Shown piece after piece: positions 53,677 to 63,224 of a stretch of 64,000 nt of DNA; position 1 is the first letter of the stretch; each line of letters starts with the position of its first letter. The stretch comes from Tillus elongatus (lineage: Eukaryota > Arthropoda > Insecta > Coleoptera > Cleridae). Both the position numbers and the translations under genes were made by a program. The notes beneath the pieces are model-generated. The model was given only the letters and a program-made list of their open reading frames with translations. It was not told where the DNA came from and did not search any database. The stretch covers positions 139,150,673 through 139,214,672 of the forward strand of contig OZ023263.1 in NCBI GenBank assembly GCA_964006375.1, given 5' to 3'.

Positions 53677-56600
53677 ATGAGTCTCACATGTACGACCTGT
53701 CAGAAAATCTTCACAAGAAAAGATAGTCTTAAGCGACACAGGAGAACTGTACATTGCGTCAGCAAGTTGACAGATCTCATACAATATGAACCACTAACAA
53801 AACTCCCTGACAACGCCGTCGACACGGCGACAATTTCAAGCATTGCTGGACCAAGTGGAATCAGGAATGTTGCAGTATCACTGACAGATAGTTCTAACGC
53901 TGGACAGTCGATAGCAAATCAATCAACTGTGACAAGAAAGCGTCATCACACAGGTATCGACACGGCGCCAATTTCAAGCATTGCTGGACCAAGTGGAATC
54001 AGCAATGTCGCAGTTTCACCGACAGTGCCAGCAAAGCGTCGTCGTACAGCTATCGACATGGCGACAGATATTGCTAGACCCGAACCATCGGCAACAAATC
54101 AACGAGTTGCAACTATACGCTGCAGTGCCTGCGACTGTGAAGTTCCTGCCAACATGTATGCTGGACATATCAGGAGCACCAAGCATAAAGCTCAATTTTG
54201 GAAACCTTTAGCAGATGGTGTTCGTGTGTGTAGGAGCACATTTAAAGGGAGAATAGTGAGTTATCAAATTACTTCTGACTATGTAGGACTAAATATAATT
54301 GATTATATGAATAGTGTTAAAGATAAGTCTATTGATATGCTGAAAAATGAACTTTATAAACTAACAGCATTTAAATGTAATTTTGAATTATTCGGGTTAT
54401 ATATTTTACCCTCTCGTAATATAAGGGAAGTTAAATCTCATAACACATCTAATAAAGTAGTAACATCTTCATCTGATTTAGAAAATTTGTTTAATGATTT
54501 TGTAATTAGAATAGACCAACGTGCTTCAGACTTCACAGAGAGAGATTCAGGCTGGGCGCTGGAAAAAAATTTATATTTGGAAATAAATATTAATAAGTAT
54601 AATCCTTTAAGAGCTGCTTCATATTTGCCATTACCACGTGAAATCACATTAAAAAAAGCTATAATTAATATTAAAAATAATGATGTATATTGTTTTGCTT
54701 GGTCAGTAATAGCTGCTATTTACAAACCAACTGGCTCAGTTTCTTCACCAAGCTCCTATCCAAATTTTAACGATACCTGTATCGATTTTACTAATTTATC
54801 ATTTCCTGTCGCATTAAAATCAATACCTGAATTTGAAAAAAAGAATAATATTTCTATTAACGTTTACGGCATAGAGAAATTTTTAAAAAATAATGTCTAT
54901 AAATATCAAGTTACGGGCCCTCTACATTACACAGAAAAAGCAATCCACCCACATAAACCTATTGTTACTTGATGATTGTGAGGGAAATTATCACTATTGT
55001 CTTATAAATAATTTTTCTAGGCTCGTTTCTTCCCAGATATCAAAAAACACACGATCGAAGCATTTTTGCGATGGCTGTTTACAATATTTTGATTGTGAGC
55101 AAAAGTTACTTCGACATGCCCAAAATGATTGCAATTATGTGACTGCAAAAATTCCACAGTTAAATACAAGGATTAATAAGTTAGGTCATACGGTTTTAGA
55201 TAACGTTTTAAAATTTGAAAATTTCCAAAAGCAGCTGAGATTACCTTTTTCTGTTTATGCAGACTTTGAATGCATTTTAGAACCTATAGAAGATAATACC
55301 GATAACAATAACAAAGAAACTTTTACTATTAAAAAATATAAGCATATACCTTGTTCTTTCAACTATTACATAAAATGTTCATTTAATGATGAACTTTCAA
55401 AATTAGTTTTATACCGAAATAATGAGGCCCCGGAGGTTTTTGTTTCATGATTAGAAAGTGATTTGAGAGATATTTATTATAAGTATTTAAAACCGATAAT
55501 TAAAATGAAACCTTTAACATGTCAAGAACAAAAAAAAATTCAATGACGCCACCCTTTGCTTTATTTGTGAAATGCCATTTACAGATTCAGATGTGAAAGT
55601 AAGGGATCACTGTCATTTAACGGGAAATTTTAGAGGTGCGGCACACAACGCCTGCAACCTTAATTTTAAAACCCATTTGCAAATACCAATTTTTTTTCAT
55701 AACTTGAAAAATTATGATGCACATCTTTTTGTGAAGCAACTTGCGCTCAATCAAGAAGAAGTGACTGTAATTCCTCAAACATTTGAAAAATACATTTCCT
55801 TTGCGAAAAAACTTCCAGTTGATAAATATATTAGTGCTGATGGCACAACAAAAACGATTTTTCTACAAATGAAATTTTTAGACTCGTATCAATTTTTATC
55901 CGCTTCATTAGATGAATTGGCTTCAAACTTAGATTCGCCACAATGTTGTGAAGTACGTAAATTCTTTTCTGGTGATCAAAAGTTCTCTATTATGAGGCGG
56001 AAAGGAGTTTTTCCTTACACATATGTAACCGAATTTTTAAAATTTCATGAAACATTTTTACCAAGTAAAGATAAGTTTTTTGACGAACTTCGAAATGAAG
56101 AAGCATCTCAAGAAGATTATGATAGGGCTTGCAATGCATGGCATGTTTTAGATTGTAAAACTTTAGGAGACTACTTTGACTTCTACTTAATATCTGATGT
56201 TCTATTGCTTGCCGATGTTTTTGAAAACTATAGGGACTTATGTCTCAAAACTTACAAACTTGACCCGGCCCACTACTACACAGCTCCAGGCTTAAGTTGG
56301 GATGCAATGTTACGATACACAAAAGTTGAATTAGAGCTATTAACTGATATTGATATGCTGCATTTTTTTAAAAAGGGAATTCGAGGTGGTGTGAGTACTT
56401 GCATTCGACGAAAAGCTATCGCCAACAATAAATTTCTTCCAAATTATGATCCCTCAAGGCAAAACTCATTCATAATGAACTTAGATATTACATCCATCTA
56501 TGGCTTCGTGATGAGCCAGAAACTTCCCACGGGGAATTTTCATTGGCTCTCGCAAGAGGAAATTGAATCTTTACATAATAATGTTTCAAATATTCCAGAC

Positions 56601-57788
56601 GATGCTGAGACGGGTTATGTTTTGGAAGTTGATCTTGAATATCCTACATATTTACATGACTGTCATAATGACCTACCATTTTGTCCGGAAAATTATAAAC
56701 CACATGGTAGCAAAAGTCGAAAATTAATTCCAAATTTGCAAAATAAAGAAAAGTATATTTTACATTATAGAAATTTAAAACAATGTCTAAAGTATGGTCT
56801 TAAATTAATAAAAATTCACAGAGTTATACAATTTTCTCAATCGGCATGGCTTAAACCATACATAGAGTTGAATACAAAGTTGCGAAATTCTGCCAAGAAT
56901 GACTTTGAGCGTCGTAGTTTTAAATTGAAAATAAATTGTATATTTGGAAAAACAATGGAAAATGTTGAAAACCGTGTAAATATAAAGCTTGCAACACAGT
57001 TTGAAAAAAATGTTAAAAGAAATGGTGCCGGAAATTATATAAGCAGACCCCATTTTAAAGAATCAAGAATATTTTGTGACAATTTAGTAGCTATTCAAAT
57101 GCAAAAAACATATATTGAATATAACAAACCTATTTATGTTGGATTTTCAATACTAGATATATCAAAAACTATACTTTATGATTTTTTTTATGGATTTTTA
57201 AAACCATTATATGGTGATAATATATCTCTTTTATATACTGATACGGATTCTTTAATAGTTTATGTTGAAACTGAAAATTTTTATGAAGATATGAAACAGC
57301 ACATTGATAAATATGATACTTCTAATTATAGCCTAAATAATATACACAATATTCCAAAAAACTTATCGACTATAGGAAAAATGAAGGATGAATATGGTGG
57401 GAAAGTGTTAGAATCCTATTACGGTACTTCTGCAAAAGCATATTGCATTAACACTCCAGAGACAATTTCAAAGAAGGCAAAAGGAATAAATAAGTCCAGC
57501 ATTAAAAAGCAGTTAGAACTTAAACATTATAAAGCAATTGTGGATGGAGAATGTTCAACCATACATTGTCTAATGTATATCTTTAAATCAGAATCTCATC
57601 AGATTTTTACCAACCTTATACGTAAGGTCGTATTATCTAATAAAGATGATAAACGATACCTCATCCCTTCATCAAGTGCCACTTTGGCTTGGGGGCATAT
57701 AGATATACCATTAGCTAGTCTATCAGCTGACGAAAGATTAGATCGTCTTATTCAAGTAATGAAAGAGGTTGCTGAAAGCGACATTTAG
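53677..57788 (+). pseudogene. pPolB: Polinton protein-primed DNA polymerase B (two frameshifts, one nonsense)
   Basis: This enzyme would replicate the element from a protein primer. The start ATG at 53677 opens a C2H2 finger (CTTCQKIFTRKDSLKRH, residues 5-27). Two copies of an ISSIAGPSGI repeat follow (about 53835 and 53970), then a conserved region with TERDSGWAL and NDVYCFAWSVIAAIY. The 3'-5' exonuclease has YADFE (55256, Exo I), NYDAHLF (about 55720, Exo II) and YFDFYLISDVLLLADVF (about 56172, Exo III). Polymerase motifs are LDITSIYG (56480, A), KINCIFGKTMEN (about 56928, B), YTDTDS (57234, C) and AKAY (57436). Frame changes occur at about 54945-54960 and in the A run at about 55534-55542; a TGA at 55448-55450 probably replaced a Trp codon. 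All catalytic residues survive, so decay seems recent. Confidence 0.9.
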
Positions 57789-57801
57789 CAATAGATTTTA
57801 T

Positions 57802-57850
57802 GGAAGGGGGGTAAAATATATAAGTAGCATTTAATGTTAGCTTGTCAGTT
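57802..57850 (+). promoter_or_regulatory. Core promoter: GGAAGGGG, TATA box and initiator
   Basis: GGAAGGGGGG at 57802-57811 stands just before TATATAAG at 57817-57824. The initiator TCAGTT has its A+1 at 57847, exactly 30 bp downstream of the first T of the TATA box. The gene's ATG follows at 57866. Spacing is canonical for arthropod core promoters. Confidence 0.7.
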
Positions 57851-57865
57851 ACTTTAACTCTAAAC

Positions 57866-58606
57866 ATGAGTCAATACTTATATTCGGAACTTTTCTCTCG
57901 CTTATGTGGTGAAACACAAACAATTTGTAAGCGTACTTAGCGATATATAATTACTAGAAATGCTTGTGAAGAAAATTTACCAGTTGCTGTAGCTATTTTA
58001 AATAAAATAGCCGTTCCAGATGCAGCTTTTCGTTATATAGTTGATAGCGAAGTTTGCAGCAATAATTTAATTTCATTATTGGTGGAAAAAAAATTAAAGT
58101 TGGATAAGTTTATAGATGATGTGATTAAAGTAGTGAAGCATGGTGGCCATGAGTTTTTAAGTATTTTGGAATTGGACGATTTACTTGGTGAGAATCACAT
58201 CACTTCACCGATTTGTGAAAAATACTATTTGTTTACTTTATTAACATGTGGAGATTTGAAAAATTTTGATGAAAAATATCAAGCAACAAATATTTCCTCA
58301 AAATATAGGAAAATTGATTCATTAATCGATGAAACTATTTGCAATGTTGCCCATTTTGCAGATGTTAAACTTTTAAAATGTATAATGGATGTAGTTAAAC
58401 AATTTAATATTAAATTTCACTTTGAGCCAAATAATAATGATGAACATAAACAAGTTCATGCATGGTTAACAAAAAATATTGAGAAGGGGTTGAAAGGTGG
58501 TGATAATTTAGGGTGGGAAGAAGGACCCTGTATGGCCAAATGGCCTTCAACAAAATTTAAAGATTATATTGAAACTTTAAGTTGTTTGTATGAATGGTCT
58601 CATTAA
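57866..58606 (+). pseudogene. Polinton protein of unknown function, premature stop at codon 25
   Basis: The ATG at 57866 opens a 246-codon frame that is broken only by TAG at 57938-57940. Downstream the frame is open from 57941 to the TAA at 58604-58606, but it has no early ATG, so the stop matters. The predicted protein is acidic to neutral and mostly helical; the end GGDNLGWEEGPCMAKWPS then YIETLSCLYEWSH is Trp-rich. I recognise no domain. It lies 78 bp after the polymerase gene on the same strand, behind its own well-formed core promoter. That supports the start at 57866 over any internal start. It may be a minor virion or replication accessory protein; that is a guess from position only. 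Confidence 0.65.
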
Positions 58607-58841
58607 AGGTTTTTTTAAATTTTTTTTGTGTATCATTATATTACTTGCATTATATCTAAATTTAATGTATTGTTTGAAAAGAAACAAAATGTCAGAATAA
58701 ATAATTTATTCCTAATATTTTTTTATCATGTTTAATTATGATTGTCACTAAATACTTCAAGATTGTATGTTAGAGTTATTCTTAAATTGTTCTCATAAAT
58801 CTGCAGCAACTCAAGGATATCCCCCTCCATTCAATACTTTT
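58607..58841. other. Intergenic stretch in the Polinton
   Basis: AT-rich with no open frame of note. It ends in ccccctccattcaatac just before the next promoter. Confidence 0.6.
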
Positions 58842-58890
58842 GGAAGGGGAACTACTATAAGTTGAAGAACATGTTTATTATAGGTAGTTC
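58842..58890 (+). promoter_or_regulatory. Core promoter: GGAAGGGG, TATA box and initiator
   Basis: GGAAGGGG at 58842-58849, TATAAG at 58856-58861 and an initiator GTAGTTC with A+1 at 58886. The TATA-to-start distance is 30 bp and the G-rich-to-TATA distance is 14 bp, against 30 and 15 in the promoter at 57802. The ATG follows at 58909. Confidence 0.65.
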
Positions 58891-58908
58891 TTAAACTTTT
58901 AATAAACA

Positions 58909-59559
58909 ATGAATAACTACAACAATTGCCAGCCAGCTAACCAAGCAATTTCTGAAAAATCAGCTAAGAAAAATAATTTTGTTACAATTAATGAGAAACA
59001 ATATCATCTCAACCCATCCAAATCAAAATATGTATGCTGTGCACTAGCTTACGAATTTAACTTTCAACCTTTGGTGATAATTAAAGGTTTGAAAGGTGAT
59101 AGTGTGTTTTTAAATGAGTCTGAATGGAATGAGTTCCTGAAGTATCAAGGCATAGTAACTAACTATTTTTATACAACGAGTGGTGAAACTTTTCAACCAC
59201 TAAAGTCTTCATTTACAATACATTTTGAATGGTTTAGAGATATAAAAATCATAAAAGTGGAAGATAAATTTGGTAATGGGGTCTATTTAGCTATGGAAAC
59301 TGTTAGCAAATTATTTGAACTGGCATCCCTAATCAACTATAAAGTAGATATGCTCAAGAAACAAGAATTTTCCAAGTATTTCGATACCTTGATCGACAGT
59401 GTCAATTCCAACATTGATGTTGGTCAGTTTATTTTAAATGAAGTGTCTACGACAGGCAATTCGGAAAATGTCAGTTCAGTAATGGAGCTGGTATATCAGT
59501 ATCCGAATTTGAAAGTATTCAACAGATACAGCCCTTTTTCATTTTACAATCAACACTGA
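58909..59559 (+). CDS. Polinton protein of unknown function, possibly PC4-like
   Basis: 216 residues, intact. Residues 1-25 are Asn/Gln/Ser/Lys-rich and probably disordered. Residues 40-85 (CCALAYEFNFQPLVIIKGLK, then VFLNESEWNEFLKYQ) alternate as beta strands and then a helix opened by a Trp-bearing EW motif. This layout resembles the PC4 single-stranded-DNA-binding fold, where strands are followed by LS...W..L. Residues 90-135 give further strand-like segments (SFTIHFEWFRDIKIIKVEDK). A helix-rich C-terminal half follows. If the resemblance holds, a role in transcription or single-stranded-DNA binding would fit; this is an untested inference. The start is supported by the promoter 23 bp upstream. 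Confidence 0.65.
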   Translation: MNNYNNCQPANQAISEKSAKKNNFVTINEKQYHLNPSKSKYVCCALAYEFNFQPLVIIKGLKGDSVFLNESEWNEFLKYQGIVTNYFYTTSGETFQPLKSSFTIHFEWFRDIKIIKVEDKFGNGVYLAMETVSKLFELASLINYKVDMLKKQEFSKYFDTLIDSVNSNIDVGQFILNEVSTTGNSENVSSVMELVYQYPNLKVFNRYSPFSFYNQH

Positions 59560-59561
59560 AT

Positions 59562-59789
59562 ATGAAGATGCACGTTACTTTTAATGAATCACGCAATCAA
59601 GTAAAATATATTACAGTTTGGAATTTTGCACATCGTCAAGCAAGAATTGGCGAATGGGAGCAATATGCAAGGGATCGTGATCGATTTCATCGTCGAATAA
59701 ACAAAACTGCTGAAACCATTAACTACATTCTTGATAAAAGTCATAGACTGCGGATTTATGAAGAACGCTTTTTAAATTTTGTGTGCTAA
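59562..59789 (+). CDS. Small basic Polinton protein, function unknown
   Basis: 75 residues, beginning two bases after the preceding stop codon. It is rich in Arg/His/Tyr (AHRQARIGEWEQYARDRDRF and HRRINKTAETINYILDKSHR) and predicted to be helical. The closeness to the upstream gene suggests translation by reinitiation or leaky scanning from one mRNA, since no convincing TATA/initiator pair lies directly ahead. I do not recognise the family. A second ATG three codons in is an alternative start. Confidence 0.5.
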   Translation: MKMHVTFNESRNQVKYITVWNFAHRQARIGEWEQYARDRDRFHRRINKTAETINYILDKSHRLRIYEERFLNFVC

Positions 59790-60062
59790 TTAGTATTTTA
59801 TAAAATAATTATTTTTTGTCAGGAGGTGGTTTTTTTGTAAAATTATTGTGCTTTGTAAAAATTATAATAAACATATGTCAAACTAAAATGTTTTATGTAA
59901 AATTATTGTTTAAAAAAATTATAATAATAAACATATATCTAACTAAAATGTTTTTATTATTTAAGAAAAATCTACAAACTTCCTGTAAAGTCCTCTTTAT
60001 TTAGGTAAATAATTACACTGCAAAAAAAATATAAAACAAGGTAAGTATATATTTAACGTAAA
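59790..60062. repeat. Convergent intergenic region with a two-copy, about 60-bp repeat
   Basis: gtaaaattattg...ataataaacatat...aactaaaatgttt occurs twice between about 59837 and 59954. The region separates the plus-strand genes from the minus-strand integrase block and would hold both 3' ends; an AATAAA-type signal occurs several times (for example ataataaacat on the plus strand). Confidence 0.7.
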
Positions 60063-61001
60063 TTATACAAAAGTATCCTTAGGTATCCAAGAATTATTTG
60101 ATTTATCTAGTCCTAACCATTTCACAAATACCTTACCCCCCCTCCTCCTAATAATTCTTTCTATTAAATATATGCCTGGATATTTTACTTTCTGAAGTTC
60201 TTCTTCGTAGAATCCTCCTTTAATTGATTGCTTTTTTCCATCTTCAAGATAATACATTGTTGGATTTGTCACTCTCACCTCAGCTATTTGAAAAATCTCA
60301 TTGGACCAGTTCGGTGTATAACCTTTTTCAAAAAGTTCACGATGTTTACTTATACGAACAAAATCCCCAACACGAAATTTTTTTTTCTTCGGATCAACTG
60401 TTTTCATATAACTAAATGCATATTTTAAAAGATGTTTTTCATGTTTCTTCTTAACTTCTGCCGGCCTCATACCAGTAGTACTGTGTACTCTATTATTATA
60501 ATATGACACAATGTTTTTAAGGAGATCTAGCCATTTGTAATTTCCCTGCATGCTGAATTGCTTCCACATTAAAGTCTTCAATGTTCTGTTTACACGTTCA
60601 CATATACTAGCCTTAAGATTTGTATAAGTGGCGTAATGATTTATTTGAAACTGATCCATCAGGGATTTGAACTCGCGACCAAAAAACTCCATACCATTAT
60701 CTGTCTGTACATTTTTGGGGTGAGTTTTCAGAGATTTTAGAATATTAGCCATAGCTTTGGCAACTTCTTTTGATGTTTTACTTTTTAATGATTCAGCCCA
60801 GACAAACTTTGAAAAAACATTAATTACTACTAAAATGTATTTGTACCCCTTATTGAATTTAGAATAAGGAAGCATTTCTACTAAATCTGCCTGAAACAAA
60901 TCATTTAAACCCTTAACTATTACATGACGCCTTCTATAATTTCTTCTAGCGGGTTTGTGAAGTTCATTCACCACTACTTCTTTTACATTGATAGCGGACA
61001 T
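60063..61001 (-). CDS. INT: Polinton integrase (rve fold) with C-terminal chromodomain
   Basis: 312 residues from the ATG at 61001 (MSAINVKE); the frame is open further upstream only without an ATG. The enzyme would join the element's ends to target DNA. The catalytic triad is D39 (LFQADLVEM), D101 (VQTDNGMEFFG) and E135 (SICERVNRTLK), with 33 residues between the last two. Residues 150-175 (SYYNNRVHSTTGMRPAEV) are the usual rve tail. The C-terminus (about 274-312: YLIERIIRRRGGKVFVKWLG ... SWIPKDTF) is a chromodomain, which in chromodomain integrases directs insertion to marked chromatin. The frame is intact and all key residues are present. It overlaps the preceding gene by 19 bp, in a compact minus-strand block. 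Confidence 0.92.
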   Translation of the reverse strand: MSAINVKEVVVNELHKPARRNYRRRHVIVKGLNDLFQADLVEMLPYSKFNKGYKYILVVINVFSKFVWAESLKSKTSKEVAKAMANILKSLKTHPKNVQTDNGMEFFGREFKSLMDQFQINHYATYTNLKASICERVNRTLKTLMWKQFSMQGNYKWLDLLKNIVSYYNNRVHSTTGMRPAEVKKKHEKHLLKYAFSYMKTVDPKKKKFRVGDFVRISKHRELFEKGYTPNWSNEIFQIAEVRVTNPTMYYLEDGKKQSIKGGFYEEELQKVKYPGIYLIERIIRRRGGKVFVKWLGLDKSNNSWIPKDTFV

Positions 61002-61336
61002 TTTAGGTGTAGTTCTATGGCGCAAGCGATCGCTTTGCTGTTTGGAGAATGTTCAAAATAAAATGTATCTCCTGATTTTATCTTCACACCAACTAATTTT
61101 TTAGCAGATATTTTTGCATTATTTAGAAATATATTGACTTCAGTTGAAGGATTTAAATAAATGTTTTCAATTTCCGCAGCGTAGTCAAACAATATTGCAT
61201 AGGATTCATTATTTAAATACCATCTATGGATGTTTTTATCGATTGATTTATATCCATTATATAGTAAAATTATTTTTTGTTGTAGTTTTGAATTGAGATT
61301 TCTGTTTATTATTCTACCAAATTTGTCTAAAGTCAT
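60983..61336 (-). CDS. Small Polinton protein upstream of integrase, function unknown
   Basis: 117 residues, intact, starting at an ATG just 9 bp after a strong initiator. The N-terminus TLDKFGRIINRNLNSKLQQK is amphipathic. The middle (IYLNPSTEVNIFLNN) and end (VKIKSGDTFYFEHSPNSK) look strand-rich, as in a small beta-structured protein. It has no recognisable catalytic motif. Its 3' end overlaps the integrase start by 19 bp, so the two probably share a transcript. Virion or DNA-binding roles are both possible; I cannot choose. Confidence 0.6.
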   Translation of the reverse strand: MTLDKFGRIINRNLNSKLQQKIILLYNGYKSIDKNIHRWYLNNESYAILFDYAAEIENIYLNPSTEVNIFLNNAKISAKKLVGVKIKSGDTFYFEHSPNSKAIACAIELHLKCPLSM

Positions 61337-61341
61337 ATTGA

Positions 61342-61378
61342 GACTGATAAAGCGATGACAATTAATTATTATTTTATA
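61342..61378 (-). promoter_or_regulatory. Core promoter of the minus-strand 117-residue gene and integrase
   Basis: On the minus strand TATAAAAT (first T at 61378) is followed 33 bp later by the initiator TCAGTC (A+1 at 61345), then the ATG at 61336. The TATA box overlaps the stop codon (61374-61376) of the preceding gene. Confidence 0.65.
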
Positions 61379-62348
61379 CTATTATACGAGCTTCCTGTAA
61401 TTCCTCAATCAAGGAGACTATCTCATTGTGATTGCCGTTATTACCAGCATTTTGAGCCGCAATTAGAAGTCTTAGTCTATCAACTAATTCATTAGGGTCA
61501 TCCCAGTGTATATAGTTTACTGGATTTTTGTTCCATTTCATAAAACCCTTTCCCGATCGCAAATCATACACTCTGCTAGGAAATGAACCCGAGCGTGGTC
61601 TCTGTCCAGGAGGTTTAATTACAGAAGTGTATTTCTTTGAGGGATTACCTATTTTGGGGTTATTTTCATCATAATTTCGTCGGAGAGCATTTGTTCTTTC
61701 TAAAATATGAAGATAATCTTTATGTTCTGCTACTTTATATGGTGCTGGATTCTTTTTAAATAATAACTCATACAATCCTGTTGTTCCTTTATATCTGACA
61801 CCTTTTACAACAATATCTTCTTTATCAAAATTAATTTCAGAGTCTCCAATATAAAATTTATCTGAAAGTAGGTCATGCCTAATCCCATGCGTATGATCAA
61901 AGGCATCATCGGAATCCCGTATCATTGCTTCTATGTATTGTCGAGGTAGTGGAGCAAATTGGTCCAAATATATCTCAAAAGAAGGTTCACCGAGCAGTCT
62001 TTGAAGTTCTGCTGTGCTAATTTCAGCGGGAGTTTCCGGTTCTTGTTCAGGTTCTGCGATAAATACCTCTTCACCTAACGGCTCTTCTTGAAATAAGCGA
62101 CGCGGTCTCATTTTTGTCTCATATTTCGCGGATGTTTTTTCTGACTTGTTAAATTCTTCTTCTTTTACTTTGGATGCATTTTTTTCCAGTTTAATATCTG
62201 AAAGTATCTTTTTTAATGGTTCTGTAATAGGTTTTAATTCTTCCTCTCTCTGAATGGCAGACTCTACAACATCAGATTTTAGACTTTGCAACTTTCGTTT
62301 AAGTGCTTTTCTTGTTTTAATGAGTTGTCTTGCAACTGTTTGATCCAT
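61374..62348 (-). CDS. Conserved-looking Polinton protein, function unknown
   Basis: 324 residues, intact. Residues 1-75 are a charged, probably coiled-coil segment (RQLIKTRKALKRKLQSLKSD). Residues 80-125 are acidic and proline-rich. The core at about 160-240 (DHTHGIRHDLLSDKFYIGDS, then IVVKGVRYKGTTGLYELLFK) resembles a domain found in uncharacterised arthropod Polinton proteins, which I recall as DUF8207 but could not check. The C-terminal part has SRVYDLRSGKGFMKWN and a helical end. It sits between the ATPase (46 bp upstream) and the 117-residue gene (37 bp downstream). Position beside the packaging ATPase makes a virion-assembly role plausible, as inference only. Confidence 0.65.
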   Translation of the reverse strand: MDQTVARQLIKTRKALKRKLQSLKSDVVESAIQREEELKPITEPLKKILSDIKLEKNASKVKEEEFNKSEKTSAKYETKMRPRRLFQEEPLGEEVFIAEPEQEPETPAEISTAELQRLLGEPSFEIYLDQFAPLPRQYIEAMIRDSDDAFDHTHGIRHDLLSDKFYIGDSEINFDKEDIVVKGVRYKGTTGLYELLFKKNPAPYKVAEHKDYLHILERTNALRRNYDENNPKIGNPSKKYTSVIKPPGQRPRSGSFPSRVYDLRSGKGFMKWNKNPVNYIHWDDPNELVDRLRLLIAAQNAGNNGNHNEIVSLIEELQEARIIV

Positions 62349-62394
62349 GTTTGCGTTGTCAATAGTTAATTAATACTTAAACTTTTTTTCATCC

Positions 62395-63084
62395 TTACGG
62401 ATAAATATAGGCATCAAATCCTTTTCTATATCTGCCAGCCTGGAATGGAAATTCTTTATTTATAACCAAAAATCCGAATTTACCGTTCCAACAATAACAA
62501 CATATATCTTTAAATTTCTGAAATGTCATATCAACATTAACGTGATCATCATAAATATGTTTCAGATTAGTATTATCTTGTTTAAATATTACAAGCAAAT
62601 TTGCATTATCTCTAATTAATTGTTTTGGAATTGAGGAATAAGTTTGACATAGATAAAAACAATCTGCATTGTTATGGCGGCCGAAGCAAAAATAATCTCT
62701 CATAATGATTTGATTGCAGCAAACAATATCATCAAATATTATTATTGAATTTGACTTTATCTGGTCAGGGGGCACTATGTCATCGCCGTTTTCATATTCA
62801 AAATATCCTATATCTGTAATAGGTTGCAAAAGGTGTTTGAGATATTTATATTTTGATTGGTTAAGTGACTTGGAATAGATGTAAATGTTTTCAAAACGTA
62901 ATCCATTCGGATGTTCTAAGAGCGTAACCATTACATTTGTTTTTCCACAACCGGATGCTCCAACCAACAGACCTCTTTTACATTCACTACCCAATAAAGT
63001 ACCGTGTCGGCTGAACTTTTCTGCTAAAGAAATGTCATCGTGATCCTGAATCGGCAACTTTAATGCTTGTTGCGTCACCCTCAT
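62395..63084 (-). CDS. ATP: Polinton A32/FtsK-like genome-packaging ATPase
   Basis: 229 residues, intact, ATG at 63084. In related viruses and Polintons this ATPase pumps DNA into the capsid. Walker A is GASGCGKT at residues 42-49. Walker B is IIIFDD at 114-119. The segment after it, YLCQTYSSIPKQLIRDNANL (about 144-163), is the conserved sensor/arginine region of the HerA-FtsK-A32 class. Length is typical for the family. It is the first gene of the minus-strand block and is divergent from the basic-protein gene, with a 140-bp shared promoter region between them. Confidence 0.92.
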   Translation of the reverse strand: MRVTQQALKLPIQDHDDISLAEKFSRHGTLLGSECKRGLLVGASGCGKTNVMVTLLEHPNGLRFENIYIYSKSLNQSKYKYLKHLLQPITDIGYFEYENGDDIVPPDQIKSNSIIIFDDIVCCNQIIMRDYFCFGRHNNADCFYLCQTYSSIPKQLIRDNANLLVIFKQDNTNLKHIYDDHVNVDMTFQKFKDICCYCWNGKFGFLVINKEFPFQAGRYRKGFDAYIYP

Positions 63085-63224
63085 TTTATTTATGACAAAT
63101 GGTTTGAATTAAGTAAATTAAATGTATTTATATGATGACAAAAAACAAACTTCAAGAGTATATATAGCCCAATAGTTTCATAAATCAATCATACTTGTAT
63201 TATTTTTCAACCTAATCACACAAT
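63085..63224. promoter_or_regulatory. Divergent promoter region between ATPase (-) and basic protein (+)
   Basis: Plus direction: TATATATAG at 63159-63167 and an initiator-like TCATAC with A+1 at 63191, 32 bp later, before the ATG at 63225. Minus direction: TATAAATAC (first T at 63131) lies 47 bp before the ATG at 63084, with only a weak initiator (TTCAAAC). Two TATA boxes 28 bp apart point away from each other. Confidence 0.6.

Noticed and set aside
58079..58606. Separate gene starting at 58079
   Set aside because: The codon is TTG, and the same frame continues upstream to an ATG at 57866 behind a strong promoter, broken only by one TAG.
61002..61025. Longer integrase N-terminus (start at 61025)
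   Set aside because: It would need a TTG start; the first ATG is at 61001 and gives a smaller overlap with the preceding gene.
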